64,000 bases of DNA from Klebsormidium nitens (taxonomy: Eukaryota; Streptophyta; Klebsormidiophyceae; Klebsormidiales; Klebsormidiaceae): assembly GCA_000708835.1 (NCBI GenBank), contig DF237091.1:62001-126000 (forward strand), read 5' to 3'. Made by a program: the position numbers and the translations under genes. Numbering within the stretch: the first letter of the stretch is position 1; every line of letters starts with the position of its first letter. The notes beneath the pieces were generated by a model, which had not been told where the DNA came from, ran no database searches, and saw only the letters and a program-made list of their open reading frames with translations. Positions 1 to 12,105 of the stretch are shown here, one piece after another.

Positions 1-3000
1 CTGCCGTCCGATGTCGGCTCGCTCTCGTACCGCTTCTTCTTCTATGCGGCCAGGTGAGATGCAAACGAGTGGTATCCAGAGAACGGCAGCCTTCGAGCTG
101 AGTCTTACAAAACGTTGAAGGACGTAAAGAAAGTCAAGCATCTGTTTGTGGAAACCTTTAGAGCTGCTCGTCTTTCCAGATATAAGCACAGTCGTTCCCA
201 TTTCGGACGCTTTTGTTCGTCCAATCTGTCAGTATTCCACCTTATGATTATTCCATATGGTTCTGACTTGTATGGGAACATGATATACAGCTCAAAGGAG
301 AGCACCAGAGAGGCGTATATAGAGACAGGGGGGTCATCGATGTAATCCTTTCTGCCTCCTCGCAGGGTGGCGTACCTTCTCTTCTCCACCTGCTCCTTCA
401 CGCCTGCGGTGCTACCCCTGGACGAGCGCCGCTTCAAGATCGTCTTCAAGCCGCTCGTTTCGTCAGCCGCGGTTGCGGAACAGCTCGAGAGCGTGAGAAT
501 TTCTTCGAATTCAAAACCTGAGCTTTTGCGTATGCTGCGCAAGATGGTCAACGATGCCTTCGGTATCGTTCGCTAGAGTCTCCCAAGGTTTGTTGCCTGC
601 AATTTCCTGAAGGAACGACGACTCCTCACATTGCCTGCCAGTATTTTCTGGATTGATTCTCGACGATTCTCAACCGCATTGGCCATCACAGCAATTTGGA
701 AGTCCTGCTCAGAAGTCATTTGTCCGCATTCCGTTGCGAACAGCATTCGCCTCGTCCTTGACAAGGATGATTTGAGTGTGGATTCATTGCGAAGCCTTCT
801 ACCTTTTCCCGTAACGCTTTTCCCGGTTAATGGCCAGACCCGAAGTCTGTTTCCAGCGGGCTCGTGGGTGCATTGCTTGCGCCCCCCCGTCATCTGCACA
901 AGAAATAGTCACTTCCATAGCGATCAGACCCACTTCTTCGGCTCCAGACAAATCAACCACCGATAACTCGAAATCTGCATGATCGCTGCAGCTGGCTGCT
1001 GCATACCCTGCAAACGACCCGTGCGTCGTTCTTGATGGGGAGGGCCCCCTGGCCGCCGAAAGCGGCACGCTGCACTGCGTCATGGCGGCCCTCACGCGGA
1101 GCGTCGCCAAGCTGGACTTCATGCACAAAAAACTCAAGGTGGGTGACGTCCTATCTTAGCCTATCGTTGAGCTTCTCAAGAGCGGAGGGGGGCCTTTGTT
1201 GAGCAAAGGCGCATGGGCGCGACAAGTCGTAATACCGCCCCTTTCGGGCAAGTTCTGATCGTTGTGGAGGAACTCGACTACTGCTTACCAAAAATGAAGT
1301 ATTGGTATCCTATCCTCTGACGGGTCCGTCTCACCCAGGAACATGTAAAAGCCGGAAACGAGGCCTCACCTGTAAATAGCCGCTTTGTCAGCAACGCCGC
1401 TGACGTCCTCACGAAATGCCCCCTTCAATTGATTCTGTTCAGCTTGCTTTTAATCAGTCTCGTTATGGTCGTCTTTGCAGGACAACCCTCCCAAGGAGTC
1501 CCTTGCCTTCTGGCGCCAGCAAGATTTCCACATCATGGCCCTCTCGGAACCGAGCACGGCCGCGGCCATTGCCAAGTACTTTGGTACGACCACCACTTTC
1601 TTCGACTTCTGGACCAAAAAAGCTCACCTTTGGCGCCTGAATTCAAGATTCGAAGGCCTATCGTTTGGAAAGTAGGAATCCACGGACTCGCTTCTTCCAT
1701 TTCAAGGATGCGAAACTTTCTACTAATCCAGACTTTGCGCAAAATAACTTCTGAAAGCATGCGGGAAGACGGAATAACCCTCTTGGTGCCTTTCAGCATT
1801 TTTTCGCCTCAAATCACTTGGTGGCCTCTTCCGCAATCTAATTTTCGAGACGCCAACAGTTGTTACGGCCCTCCCGACAACCGACCTGTTCTCTCGCAGG
1901 CCTGTTCGACCTTCTCAAGTTCGACATTGATGTCGAGATTCGGGTGCTTAAGAGCGAGACCGAGGCCCCAGACCCAGCCACGGGCATCAGCCCTTACACC
2001 CTGGGACTCTGGATGAAAAGGTGGAGACAGGCGTCCAATCCTGTGATGGTCATCTTCCGCAAGGCGTCAACCCTAGAAATTGCCATAGACGTCGCAATCG
2101 GTGTTCCTCTTCGAGAACAGAAAGGACTCCGGGTTCCTCGTGAACCTTGATTCAATATCGCGCAAACATAAATAATCTGAAACTGTTTCCTGAGCAACTT
2201 GCCGCCGACAAGAAAGCGTCTCAGCAATCGTGTCGGTTCTTGACTCTCAGGAAAGACGCCGGAGGAGAGCATGCTCCGCTTCACAGCTTCTTTCAGCAGA
2301 ACCCAGACAAGAAGGAGCAGGTGGGTCACTCTCGAGCGGTGTTCTCTCCTTTCTCCCCCACGCCATCTTCTGTATCGCTCTGCCCAGAGAGGCTCGCGCT
2401 GAGGGGGAAAAGATAAAACTCTTCTCTTCTTCTTGAGATTCTCCAAGTGCGAATTGAAATCAAGTTACTGGAAGACGAGAGAACCAAATCTGTGCCTAAT
2501 AGTTTCAAATCCAAACTCTCTCCATTCCGTTGCCCAGGTGCTGAAGTTCCTATCGAGCCTGGCACCATACTTGGAGGGCATCGAGAAGCTGCTGATGCAG
2601 GCGAGCATCCCGCTGCGCGGATCCACCTTCGAGACGTTCATTATCGACACCGCGTTGCTGCTGGCCAACCTGGGTATCTCGGTTGCCCTACCCCGGGAGC
2701 TCAAAAAGGTGAACCTCTTTTCCAGAACTCCAGGGAATTTGGGAATTGGGCAGTTGGAGGGGTGTGGGAGTCTGTGCTGAAGTCGCTTGGACTTGCCGCA
2801 CTCTGGCCCGGAGGTTGCATCCGAGCAAGGTTGCAGGTCGTCTTTCTGATTCAGAGTTTGGAAGGCCGTTCAAAACTCACGAGGACGTCAAACGGATACA
2901 TGTGAATAGAGAGCCCCCAATTGCTGAATGGATCTAGAAAAAGCAAGATATTTCTAGTTTCTCCGACCGCCTCACGCTTGTTCAATCTAAGAAACTGATG

Positions 3001-6000
3001 AGAAGCGCGTCCAGTCATGCACCAGGTTTAAAGATGGCGAAACCCAAAAAACCGGATGAAGTGGACTGGGTCACTGCTGTTACCAAATTATGCTGACGAG
3101 CTCTTTGCTTTCGCCCCAAACTTGGACGCAAATAGTCGACTCAAGCTTTGTTATACTCCTAGAATATGAAAAGGACTAGAATATGAAAAGGACAAATACA
3201 CAATAAGTTTACTGGGGACCAAAGTGAGATCGTACTGGCTTTTCCGTTCTGCAGATCATCCGGCCCCGCGCTGTCGTTCGAGCAAGCGGCCGGGACGGCG
3301 ACGCGAGCAACAAGTCGCACCAGTCCTACCTCATGCTGCCGCAGCTGCTGACGTATGACTGGCAGGCAAGCAGACTCAATCTTGTCCTTTTCCGTATCGC
3401 TCGCTTTTCCTGCCAACTTCCCGCAACGTTTCACAGGCTGATTACCATTGCTGGACTCTGAATTGCTATTCTGCAGTTCGCATAATCTGCTGATCTTGGT
3501 TTCCGAGTGCGAAACGAGCATACTAAATCCCTACCTCGCAACTTATGAGGTATCAGTGCAGTAATGTGCTTGGTCTATAATTCTGGCCCATTTTTACGGG
3601 TTGTTCCAATCATGTCCAGCCAAGCAACCTGAGCAAGAATTCAGAGTCGAGTAACTCAGAGTGACCGCGTTTGTCCTTGAACTTGCAGATCGCAGTTGGG
3701 GACGTGGTCATCACCGTCGCGGACTTCAAGCAAATGGTCAGGGAGGGGCGCAAGATCATCCGCTACAAGGACGAGTAAGTTAAGCACGGATGTCGTAATG
3801 CTTTCAACTCGCAAATTTCGATCTCCGACTTCCTTGGCCCCACAGCTTTGGGTACAGTTTAGTGCTTCTCCTTGGCCCCACAGCTTTGGGTACAGTTTAG
3901 TGCTTCTCTTTCAGCAGCCGTTGTGCGATCGGCCCGGGACGTTATTTTCTTCCGACACAAGAAAGACACTTGGCCGGTTTTCCTTCCGTCCAACCGATGC
4001 TCCTTTAGCTTGGAAAGAAACCCGGTGCTTGAAACGGCGAGTCAGACACAGGAAGTCACTGCTGAAGTGGTCGGGGGATCCAACACGCAAACCTCTCTAC
4101 ACCCCTGTTTATGCGCACTCCACACCGCCCGCAAAGTTCATGAATGCTCACAGAGAAAACCAGAACGGAGTGGGAGGATTTCTGGTTGATTTCCATAATC
4201 CAAGTCAACCCTGACCATCCTCTTTATAACTCAGGTACGTAGCGCTGTCGTCGGAAGAGATCAAGGCGATGCTGGAGCAGGTCGCCAAGCCGGTGCCCCG
4301 CCTGTCCAGCTCCGACCTCCTGAAGGCGTCCCTTTCCGGCGACCGCGCCGTCTGGCTGGACGCTGATGTGACACAGCTCCTGGCGGGAATGACCCGGAGC
4401 AAGGAATTCCCGCTGCCGCAGGGACTGCAGGTTGGTCATGCTCACCCAACCAATTTGAAAGGAGTTCTTTCAGAATTGTCGCGGACCTGTATGTACCAGG
4501 TTCTTCCAAACGAGAAGTATGAGACTGTTGAGATATGTAGTGGCAATAGGAGTCTATCAAGGTCATGCAAGCCAGCAAATATAGATTGAATGGCAGCCTC
4601 TTCTGCACAGCAGTAATCGAGAGGTGAGATGTTGGAACTGTTCAGAACCTTCCTTCCTTAGTAGAAAGCGACCGTCAATCGAACACCCCGTAGCTCACTT
4701 GTAATTGCGTTGCAATTCTTATGGCGACCTGAAAGAATGCATTCTGACTGGCTGAGCAGGCACAACTGCGCGAGTACCAACAGAAAGGCTTCTGCTGGCT
4801 GACGTCCATTCTGAGCCACGGCTTTGGGGGCATCTTGGCGGACGACATGGTGAGACTTCACGCCCTTCTCTTTGCGGTGTGCTTACGGCTCATCTCGATG
4901 TTCGTTTGCAACTCGTCTTGATTCCATCCGACCAGGAGATTTCAACGACCGAGTGACCTGGCAAAGCACTGGCGAGTGGAAAGCCGCCCGGAACCGTCAA
5001 CATTAGAAGAGTAGTACTACAACGACGAGAAAGGGTGCGGTCATGCGAAAAGCTTCTGAGAGTCCGAAGAACGACGATTCAGCCGACTTCGTTGGTTGAG
5101 CGTTGGATTCTTGGACAGGCATATCTGCTTCATTCGCCTCTTCACAATAGGAAAGCGCGCTGCTTTCTTGTTAAATTGAGAATATTATAGGCGACAACAC
5201 CGAATGGCGCGCTCTGCGCACATGTCTGTAGGCATCTGCGCGCCTCTTTTAAGGCCTCCAGTCCTTATCACAGGGTCTCGGCAAAACCATCCAAACGATC
5301 ACCGTCCTGCTCCACCTGAAAGAACGCGGCCAGCTGACGTCACCGGCTCTGTTGGTTGTGCCCACTTCGCTCATCAGGTGAGAATGTATTCCCTGGCTGC
5401 TCCTTTCTATCTACTCTCTCCGGGAGCAACAGCAGCTTCGACGTTTACACTCATTTTTGGAAACGAAAAGATGCTGTGAAGGTGCATTCGACGCGATCGA
5501 TCTTGTGCATGGTATAGTGACATCTTGTGCATGGAACATAGTCTCAGCACTTCCGCCTCGCTTACGAGCAGCCCACAGAGCTTGGTCCTTCGCTCTTCCC
5601 TACATACATAGCTAAAACCTTCCGGGCAATGTCAGATTGATCGCGCGTCCCAAAAGCTTACGTCAGCAAGGCAGCGCTCAACCTTTTAAGTTGCGCTTTT
5701 CGCCGTCTGACTGCATGTGACCACCTTCTACCGCCACAATCGGGAGCCCCTTGAACATCGACCAACGCTGGTTTTGGCTGAACCTGTCTGACACCCAAAA
5801 CTCTTTTCTGCTCGCAGCAACTGGGAGAAGGAGATTGCGCGCTTCGCTCCCTCGCTCCGCGTGACCACCTTCTACGGCGGCAACAGGAAGCTTCAGAGTG
5901 TCGACGCCAACACCGGCGCCGTTCAGGCGGCGCGCGCCGCGGGGCCAGACAGCACCAAGAAGGCGCGTGTGGAGGCCGCCGCTGACGTCATCCTGACAAG

Positions 6001-9000
6001 CTATCAGGTGAGCTCTAGAATCGGGTCGGTGCGTTGGTAGTGCGGGCGAGGCCAAACCGGCCCGCTGCAGTTGGTAGTGCATCCGGGAATGCTTGGTCGA
6101 TCCTGAATTGTGAGGTGCTTGAAGACGTTACACTACTGGTTAGGGGGAAATGGAAAGGTTTTAAAAAACGACTTCTCGGCGAGAAGTCAAGGGGCGAATC
6201 ACAGCAGCGGTCATAGCCGCTGTTGCTTCAAGAGCCAAACTGCTGTGTGGCGCGCTCGCTTGAGTTGTCTAGCGCTCGACGACCCGGAGTAGAACCGCGG
6301 CCGCTGTTCATCAAGCGGCTGTGTATTGAACTGTTTTGTCGTCGAGATACGGACTTCAAAAAGTGCTAGAAAGCGTTACATCAGAGCACTATGATGCCTG
6401 ACCGGATCTTCTTTTGATTGTTTCAGTGCATGCGCATCGACGTGGAGGCGCTGCGGAAGCAGCGGCTGTCGTGCCTGGTGATCGACGAGGCGCAGAACAT
6501 CAAGAACAACAAGGCGGCCACGACCAAGGCGCTCAAGAGCATCAAGGTGGGCCCACCGAGGGCCGTTGCCTTGGCTCGTTGCTCCCGCATATTTTGTCGT
6601 ATGTTCCAGCTGTGAGTTGGATGCTGAGCTAGCTCCGATCGTGCTAAAAGCCGAAAGTTGGATCTGAGGAGACAGAGGGTGCGCTGATGATCCAAGTGAA
6701 ACTGTTCCGCAATGAAGACCTCAGCCGAAGGTTTTGTTTGCAGGCCGGCTTTCGGATTGCGCTGTCGGGAACTCCAGGTGAGACTTCAATCACTTCAGTT
6801 GATTTTGCCTGGTCGAGGCACTTCGAATCCTCCCTGGCTTGGAGCCGCTTTCTGAGGGACCGAACATCTTGCGTTTGGCTTGTCAAGTACGTTTCCCTGA
6901 TCGTTCAGAATATCGCAGAAAACGCTGAGCTTGGCCTTTACGGAGAAGAGAATCCATCGTTCGCCTGATTAAGTAGCAATGCGAAGCTGAAAGTCTCGTT
7001 GCTCAGTTGCGCGTCTGTGACCGCGGAAGGTAACTTCTAGATAAAGGCGGTTTGTTCCAGGATCAGAGTGGGTTGGATTGCTGGCCCAGCGAATTGGCCG
7101 ATAGCTCCTTATTATACGGCTAGAATTGCTCGCTAGAAGAGCACTTTGCTCACTGAAAGCATTTCGATCTGCTGGAAGCCTCCGCGAGACTCACTTTCAC
7201 CCCACAGGCGAGACCTCTTAATCAAGTCTACCCTCTGAACCACACTGCAACCCGCACTTTCAACCTCTATCTTTGCCGCAGTTGAGAACAACCTGAGCGA
7301 GCTGCACTCCATCTTCGACTTCGTGATGCCGGGCTACCTGGGCACGCTCAAGGACTTTGCCACCGACTTTTCGAAGGACATCGAAGTCAGGTGGGCCGCC
7401 TGAGGCGTTCTATGCGAAGAAGCCGGCAACTTCGCTGTGGTGGTCTCGGGTGGCTTCTGATTCAAGGGGAGGGCGCAAGCTTGGTTCTCTCAAAGTCAGC
7501 GAGGAGGACCTAGTCGAAAGTCAACACCTTCGCTGAAAGCTGGCACCGTAGCGGAACGAGCTTGTAGTGGGAGTCCTGGAACTTCCAGGATCAGTTGATC
7601 TGCTGACGCCCGTGCTTCTTGATGCGCTCTGTGACCTCTCCGTCCGCTTATCGGCTGTGACTCCGGCAGAGCGGGTTAAATCCCGATTGAACGGGACCCC
7701 TTGAGGATTGCTCCTCAATGCTCTCAACCTCTCAAGCTGAACGAACATGACGCTGATCAAACGCCTTGAAGGACGCACTTGATGACGTCGGCTTCATGTA
7801 AAAGCAGAATTTGCCCCAAGTCCGAGTCGGTTTATGTGATGTTGTGCCACAATTTACGTCCAGGCGCGACGAAGAGAAGCTGGCGAAGCTGAAGGCGGTT
7901 ACGGCGCCTTTCATGCTGCGCCGGCTAAAGACCGACCGCAGCATCATCAAGGACCTTCCAGACAAGGTCCGAAACCCGCTTAGCTTAAGGGTCAAGGGAA
8001 TCTCAGGTTGCTTCCTGCAGTCACGTGGCTGTGTGCGTCCGCTCTTCCAAAGTAAATACCTTCTTAAACGAAAGTCCCCGCCCTGCACCTTGTTGGAGGC
8101 GTCCTATTAGTCAAGGGATGTTGCGTACATTTGGGTGCCGGGGGCGGCGGAGATTTGAATAGCGTCGTTCGAGAAAAAATCTCCCACTTTTGCTGGCTTT
8201 AAATGATCTTTTCTCTCTATCCACTTTCAGGAATTGAGATAAACCAAGTGAACAGAGATGAGTCAGCACATCAGGGTCGAATTGTCGGAGAATGTCGTCG
8301 TTGCTGCTCGCTAATCCTCTTAACTTTTTCTCGACTCCTAAACAGGAGCAGGATTTTAATTTTGGAATCCGAGGTAGGACTTTCACCTCTTTCCCATCAA
8401 CGTCTTCATTTAGAATCCAATAGTTACCCTCACTTTCCTGCTTCCCCTTCCACCAGATCGTATCGGACACGTTTGCGACGCTGAGCAAGACACAGGCCGC
8501 GTTGTACGAAGGCGTGGTCCAGGAAAACCTCGAGAAAATGGCGACCATGGAGCCCGCAGCACGGCGAGGGTGGGCGCCTAACACATCTAGACTCCCCTTG
8601 TGTTCATAATCTTAAGGAGGACCGTTTTCTGAACGATTCCTCCCTGTGTCCAAACACAGAATGGTCTGTCTTCCCTTGGGCTATGGCTTGATCTAATAAA
8701 ATTAGTTCTTATGGTTTTTACATCGCCTTCTTTTCTTAGTCTTTCCCTTTACTAAAAGAGAAATCAGCAGGAAAACCGTCAAGTGTGTCGTGCTGCGAAA
8801 GACGTGGGCTTGCATTTGACACAGGAGTTGGGGTGCCCAGATCCAATACTTGAACACCACAATCACAAGACCTGGCAGTGCTGGCGGTCACTCTTTCAGA
8901 TGTTAGTTTTTCTCCCGAAGACGGCACTCCGTGCAACCTTTTGAAGAAATCAAAGACAAACTAGTATGATGAATCTGCTGGACGACCCCCCGCTTGGCAC

Positions 9001-12000
9001 CAGATTAGACCACGTGCGCACTCGCTTTGTCCGAGCAATTGTCAGCGCATCAGACGGTACTGTCGTGTATCACCGCAGGCTCATCTTCAAGCTGCTGACG
9101 GCGCTGAAGCAGATCTGCAACCACCCCGCGAACTACAACGCCTCTGCAGCGATGGTTCCGGATGACGTAAGCAACTATCTGCCTTATCAGAAAAGCTGCT
9201 TCGAATGGATGTGCGAGAAGGTCTGCGTCTCTTCTTACGCCATCCGTTTGATATCGAGAAGCGAGCTGCCACTAATTCCAGCCGAGATAAGGCCCAGGAA
9301 AGGTGCCTCTAAAAGAACGTCTTTCGAACACTCAGAGCGGTACGAAACTGTGACGAGGTTGACATGGACGTAACCAGATTAGGGCAAGCATGCAACCAAA
9401 CACTCTACCTTACCGACTGGACAAAAGACTTCTTCCTTCTACGACAGAGCGGAAAGGCGACCCTGCTGAACACGTTGCTGGAGACGATCATTGAAAAAGG
9501 AGAGAAGGTCCTCATCTTCACACAGGTGGGCAGCCCCTGTCTCCTTTCCAAATTCGCACCGCGGTTATCGAGGATCTTATGTGCATATCGTGGGCGTCAA
9601 TTTGCTTGCTGCGACGCAAAGACTCTTAAGATATGGTTTCGGATGAGAATTGTCGGACAGTTCGAGAAGGAGAGCCGGTACCTCAACGTCCTGGATAAAA
9701 ATGCATCTCTGGTAAAGAATCTCCTTCAATTGGGGTAAGATACCAAGTTTGCTGTACGGAAACATGCAGAGACAGATACGAGGCTCTGAGGCGACAGAAT
9801 GACAATTTCTTGGGCACGGTTAAGCAACCGCTTAACCGCTTAACCGCTTAACCGCTTAACCGTAGTCACAGTGAATGATAAACGTCCCGCCCTCGTATCC
9901 GATTTCGTCCGCGTCGTCCTGTCGCTTTGCGCCGCCGCACTGAAGCATACTGTTCGGACATTGCAGTACGTCCGCATGGCCCACCTACTGTCCGCCATGA
10001 TCAAGAAGACCCACCTGGTGCAGCCGCTACTACTAGAGGTAAGGAGTCATGATATCGGGTTCACGGACCTTAACGTTGGGTAATCAGGGTTTACCATGTC
10101 TGTGGAAGGCGGTGATCGGGGGTTATATCGTCTGGGCTCAGGAGCTACGTTTGGTAGGATTTGATCAAGCGTAAGCGGTTTGCCCAGCTCTAGATTGATG
10201 GATCTTGGACTTTTGTACCGCCTGAGTGCTGATTGGCAGTCTTACTTCAATGCCTACACCCCGCCGAACTCTCCAGTGTCGCCCAGAAACCGCACTCCTC
10301 GGTCGCATCTCGTGAACCTTCCCGGCGCCCACATCATAGCCAAAGCCTTATGCTAATGTTTTGTAAAGGGTCTGGGTTAGATAACGGTCTGTAGGATTGT
10401 TTTACGGATTCAGGATAAATCAAAGATCGCGCTTGAACCTGGCCGGCACGCAGCAAAGCGAAGCTGACCGCCCGCGCTTTGCTCCTCGCAGGGGTCCATG
10501 TCCAAAGCCGACCGCGACAAAGGCGTGCACAAGTTCCAGACGGACCCCTCAGCGCACGTCTTCATTCTGTCCCTCAAAGGCGGGCGGCGTTGGGTTGAAC
10601 CTGACCGCGGGCAACCACGTCGTCCACTACGACCTCTGGTGAGTAACGCACCGTCCTTCGAGCATCTCTTCACCGGCCTACTGGTTTTTAACAACGGTGA
10701 AGCGAGGGAAATGGAAATGCTGCGTTGCATTTCCGTTCGTTTGTGTGCTTGTTCTTGTCCAACCATTCGACTCACGCTGTGAAACAGAATCCTCAAGCTT
10801 CCGCCGTCTGCGCCGTAAGTCATTTCCCCGTAAACATTTAAAAAGCAGACTTTTCCGGAAGCAGCCAGTTGAGGTTTGTCCTCGGTACGCCTTGGCCGCT
10901 CACCGACCAGATGCATGGTGTACGGATGCACTCCTGTTGTTCCGCATTGCTTACCTTGACAGACCGTAGAAGATCGTCAATCTCCCGTAAAATCGCTCAT
11001 GAGGATGGCATCATATGAACGACACAGATTTGCTTGGCTTCTGAGGGCGCTTGCAATCAAAAACATCCCTAAACCGAACAGGATTCGAGCAACCGTCTCA
11101 AGACATTGTCGGAAGGGTAACGTACGATGAAGCGCCAGTGAACGCCGTACGATCCCATGGTTCTGCTTTCTAGTCTGCCGTATCCCTTGAAAATAATGGC
11201 AAACAAAGTGCTCACGCTTCGTTGCAGGTGGAACCCGGCTGTTGAGGCCCAGGCGACGGACCGTGCCTTCCGCATCGGGCAGCAGAAGAACGTCTTCGTG
11301 TACCGCTTCATCACGACCGGTACTTTTGAGGTAGGCCGCGCCGCCAGGCTGGCTAAACTTCAAGGTTCTGCTTTCCTAACCCAGATTTCCGTTCTTCATG
11401 ACACTTACCGAAGGACAATACCTTCGACCCTAAGCAGTAATTCTTCGTAACAGGCGGCGTCTTCTCTAATTCTTCTACCACTTTCGGGAAGCCGAGAAGC
11501 TCGACCATGTTAGATTCGTCAATGAAAGCGGCATGATTCCGCGGCCCACAGATCCAATCGAAGAGTGGAAGGCGCTTACGGTCATGCGAGATGTTTCAAA
11601 CCTTAAATGGAAAAAGGCGCTGTGCAAAGTCTGTTCAAGGATGCTTTTCACAGTCACCTTTTTCGGAGAAGCACGTGGGTGTTGACTTCACGAGATTCAT
11701 CTCTACCTTCCATAGAAGGTCCGGAATTCCCTGCTACCCTGCACGCGAGTATCTGTAAAGAAACTCAAAGCTAGTCATTTCACGTCTGCCGCGGGTCTTG
11801 CCCAACCCCGTGGTCGGGGAACTTCAGTACGAAGATCCAAAGCGCCTCAATTGAGTTACTAAAGTCCGCAAACTTGCTTTCGACGACGCCAGATCGAGCT
11901 GACGGCACCAAGTCGACGGTCAAGACACAAACGTCACCATCTGAGAGTTGGGCAACCGGCAACCACTTCGCTTATGCAGGAAAAGATCAACGAGATGATG

Positions 12001-12105
12001 TCCAAGAAGAAGGAGCTGTCGGACCTCAGCATGAGCACCGGAGAGAGCTGGATCGCAGACATGTCGGACGAGGAGTTGCGCCAGCTCTTTGCACGCCATG
12101 AGTAG
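1..12105 (+). CDS. Bacterial-type SNF2/SWI-SNF family helicase, 5' end outside the window
   Basis: ATP-dependent DNA translocase of the SNF2 family, with the SNF2_assoc region in front as in bacterial and cyanobacterial HepA-like proteins. Exons deduced from phase and homology: 1-53, 366-492, 992-1138, 1481-1583 (end uncertain), 1900-2020, 2251-2320, 2538-2708, 3255-3365, 3689-3774, 4235-4430, 4760-4849, 5274-5377, 5818-6007, 6427-6546, 6744-6777, 7282-7390, 7864-7966, 8457-8569, 9079-9166, 9448-9525, 9967-10038, 10492-10638, 11228-11330, 11980-12105. Visible motifs: [13 protein letters not shown] (Walker A, split by an intron), DEAQ (motif II), LSGTP (motif III), [23 protein letters not shown] and [11 protein letters not shown] (motifs V-VI). 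The C-terminal [14 protein letters not shown] block is typical of the bacterial type. Exon 10492-10638 contains one extra base near 10579, a frameshift. The intron after 3365 starts with GC. The nuclear role is unknown; chromatin or DNA repair is a guess from the family. Confidence 0.9.
3832..3907 (+). repeat. Perfect 38-bp tandem duplication in an SNF2 intron
   Basis: Two identical 38-bp units (3832-3869 and 3870-3907) lie side by side in the intron between exons 3689-3774 and 4235-4430. Each contains a pyrimidine-rich stretch ending in CCCCACAG, which resembles a 3' splice site. Perfect identity means the duplication is recent or the copies are being homogenised. Confidence 0.95.
5691..5760 (+). 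repeat. Degraded intronic copy of part of the following SNF2 exon
   Basis: This intron stretch resembles the start of the next exon (about 5833-5903). The shared core is GTGACCACCTTCTAC, and the flanking bases are also similar (TTGCGC..TTCGC before it, a purine-rich stretch and TCGAC after it). The copy has lost coding potential. It reads as a remnant of a partial exon duplication placed before the true acceptor at 5817. Confidence 0.7.
9827..9862 (+). repeat. 8-bp tandem repeat (ACCGCTTA), 4.5 copies
   Basis: ACCGCTTA is repeated perfectly four and a half times in an SNF2 intron. A reverse-complement unit (CGGTTAAGC) lies just upstream, so the transcript could form a local hairpin. No function is evident. 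Confidence 0.9.

Noticed and set aside
1481-1675. Extending the SNF2 exon to about 1671
   Set aside because: The frame is open to 1675, but a donor at 1672 leaves the wrong phase for the exon at 1900; the donor after 1583 fits the phase. The choice remains uncertain.
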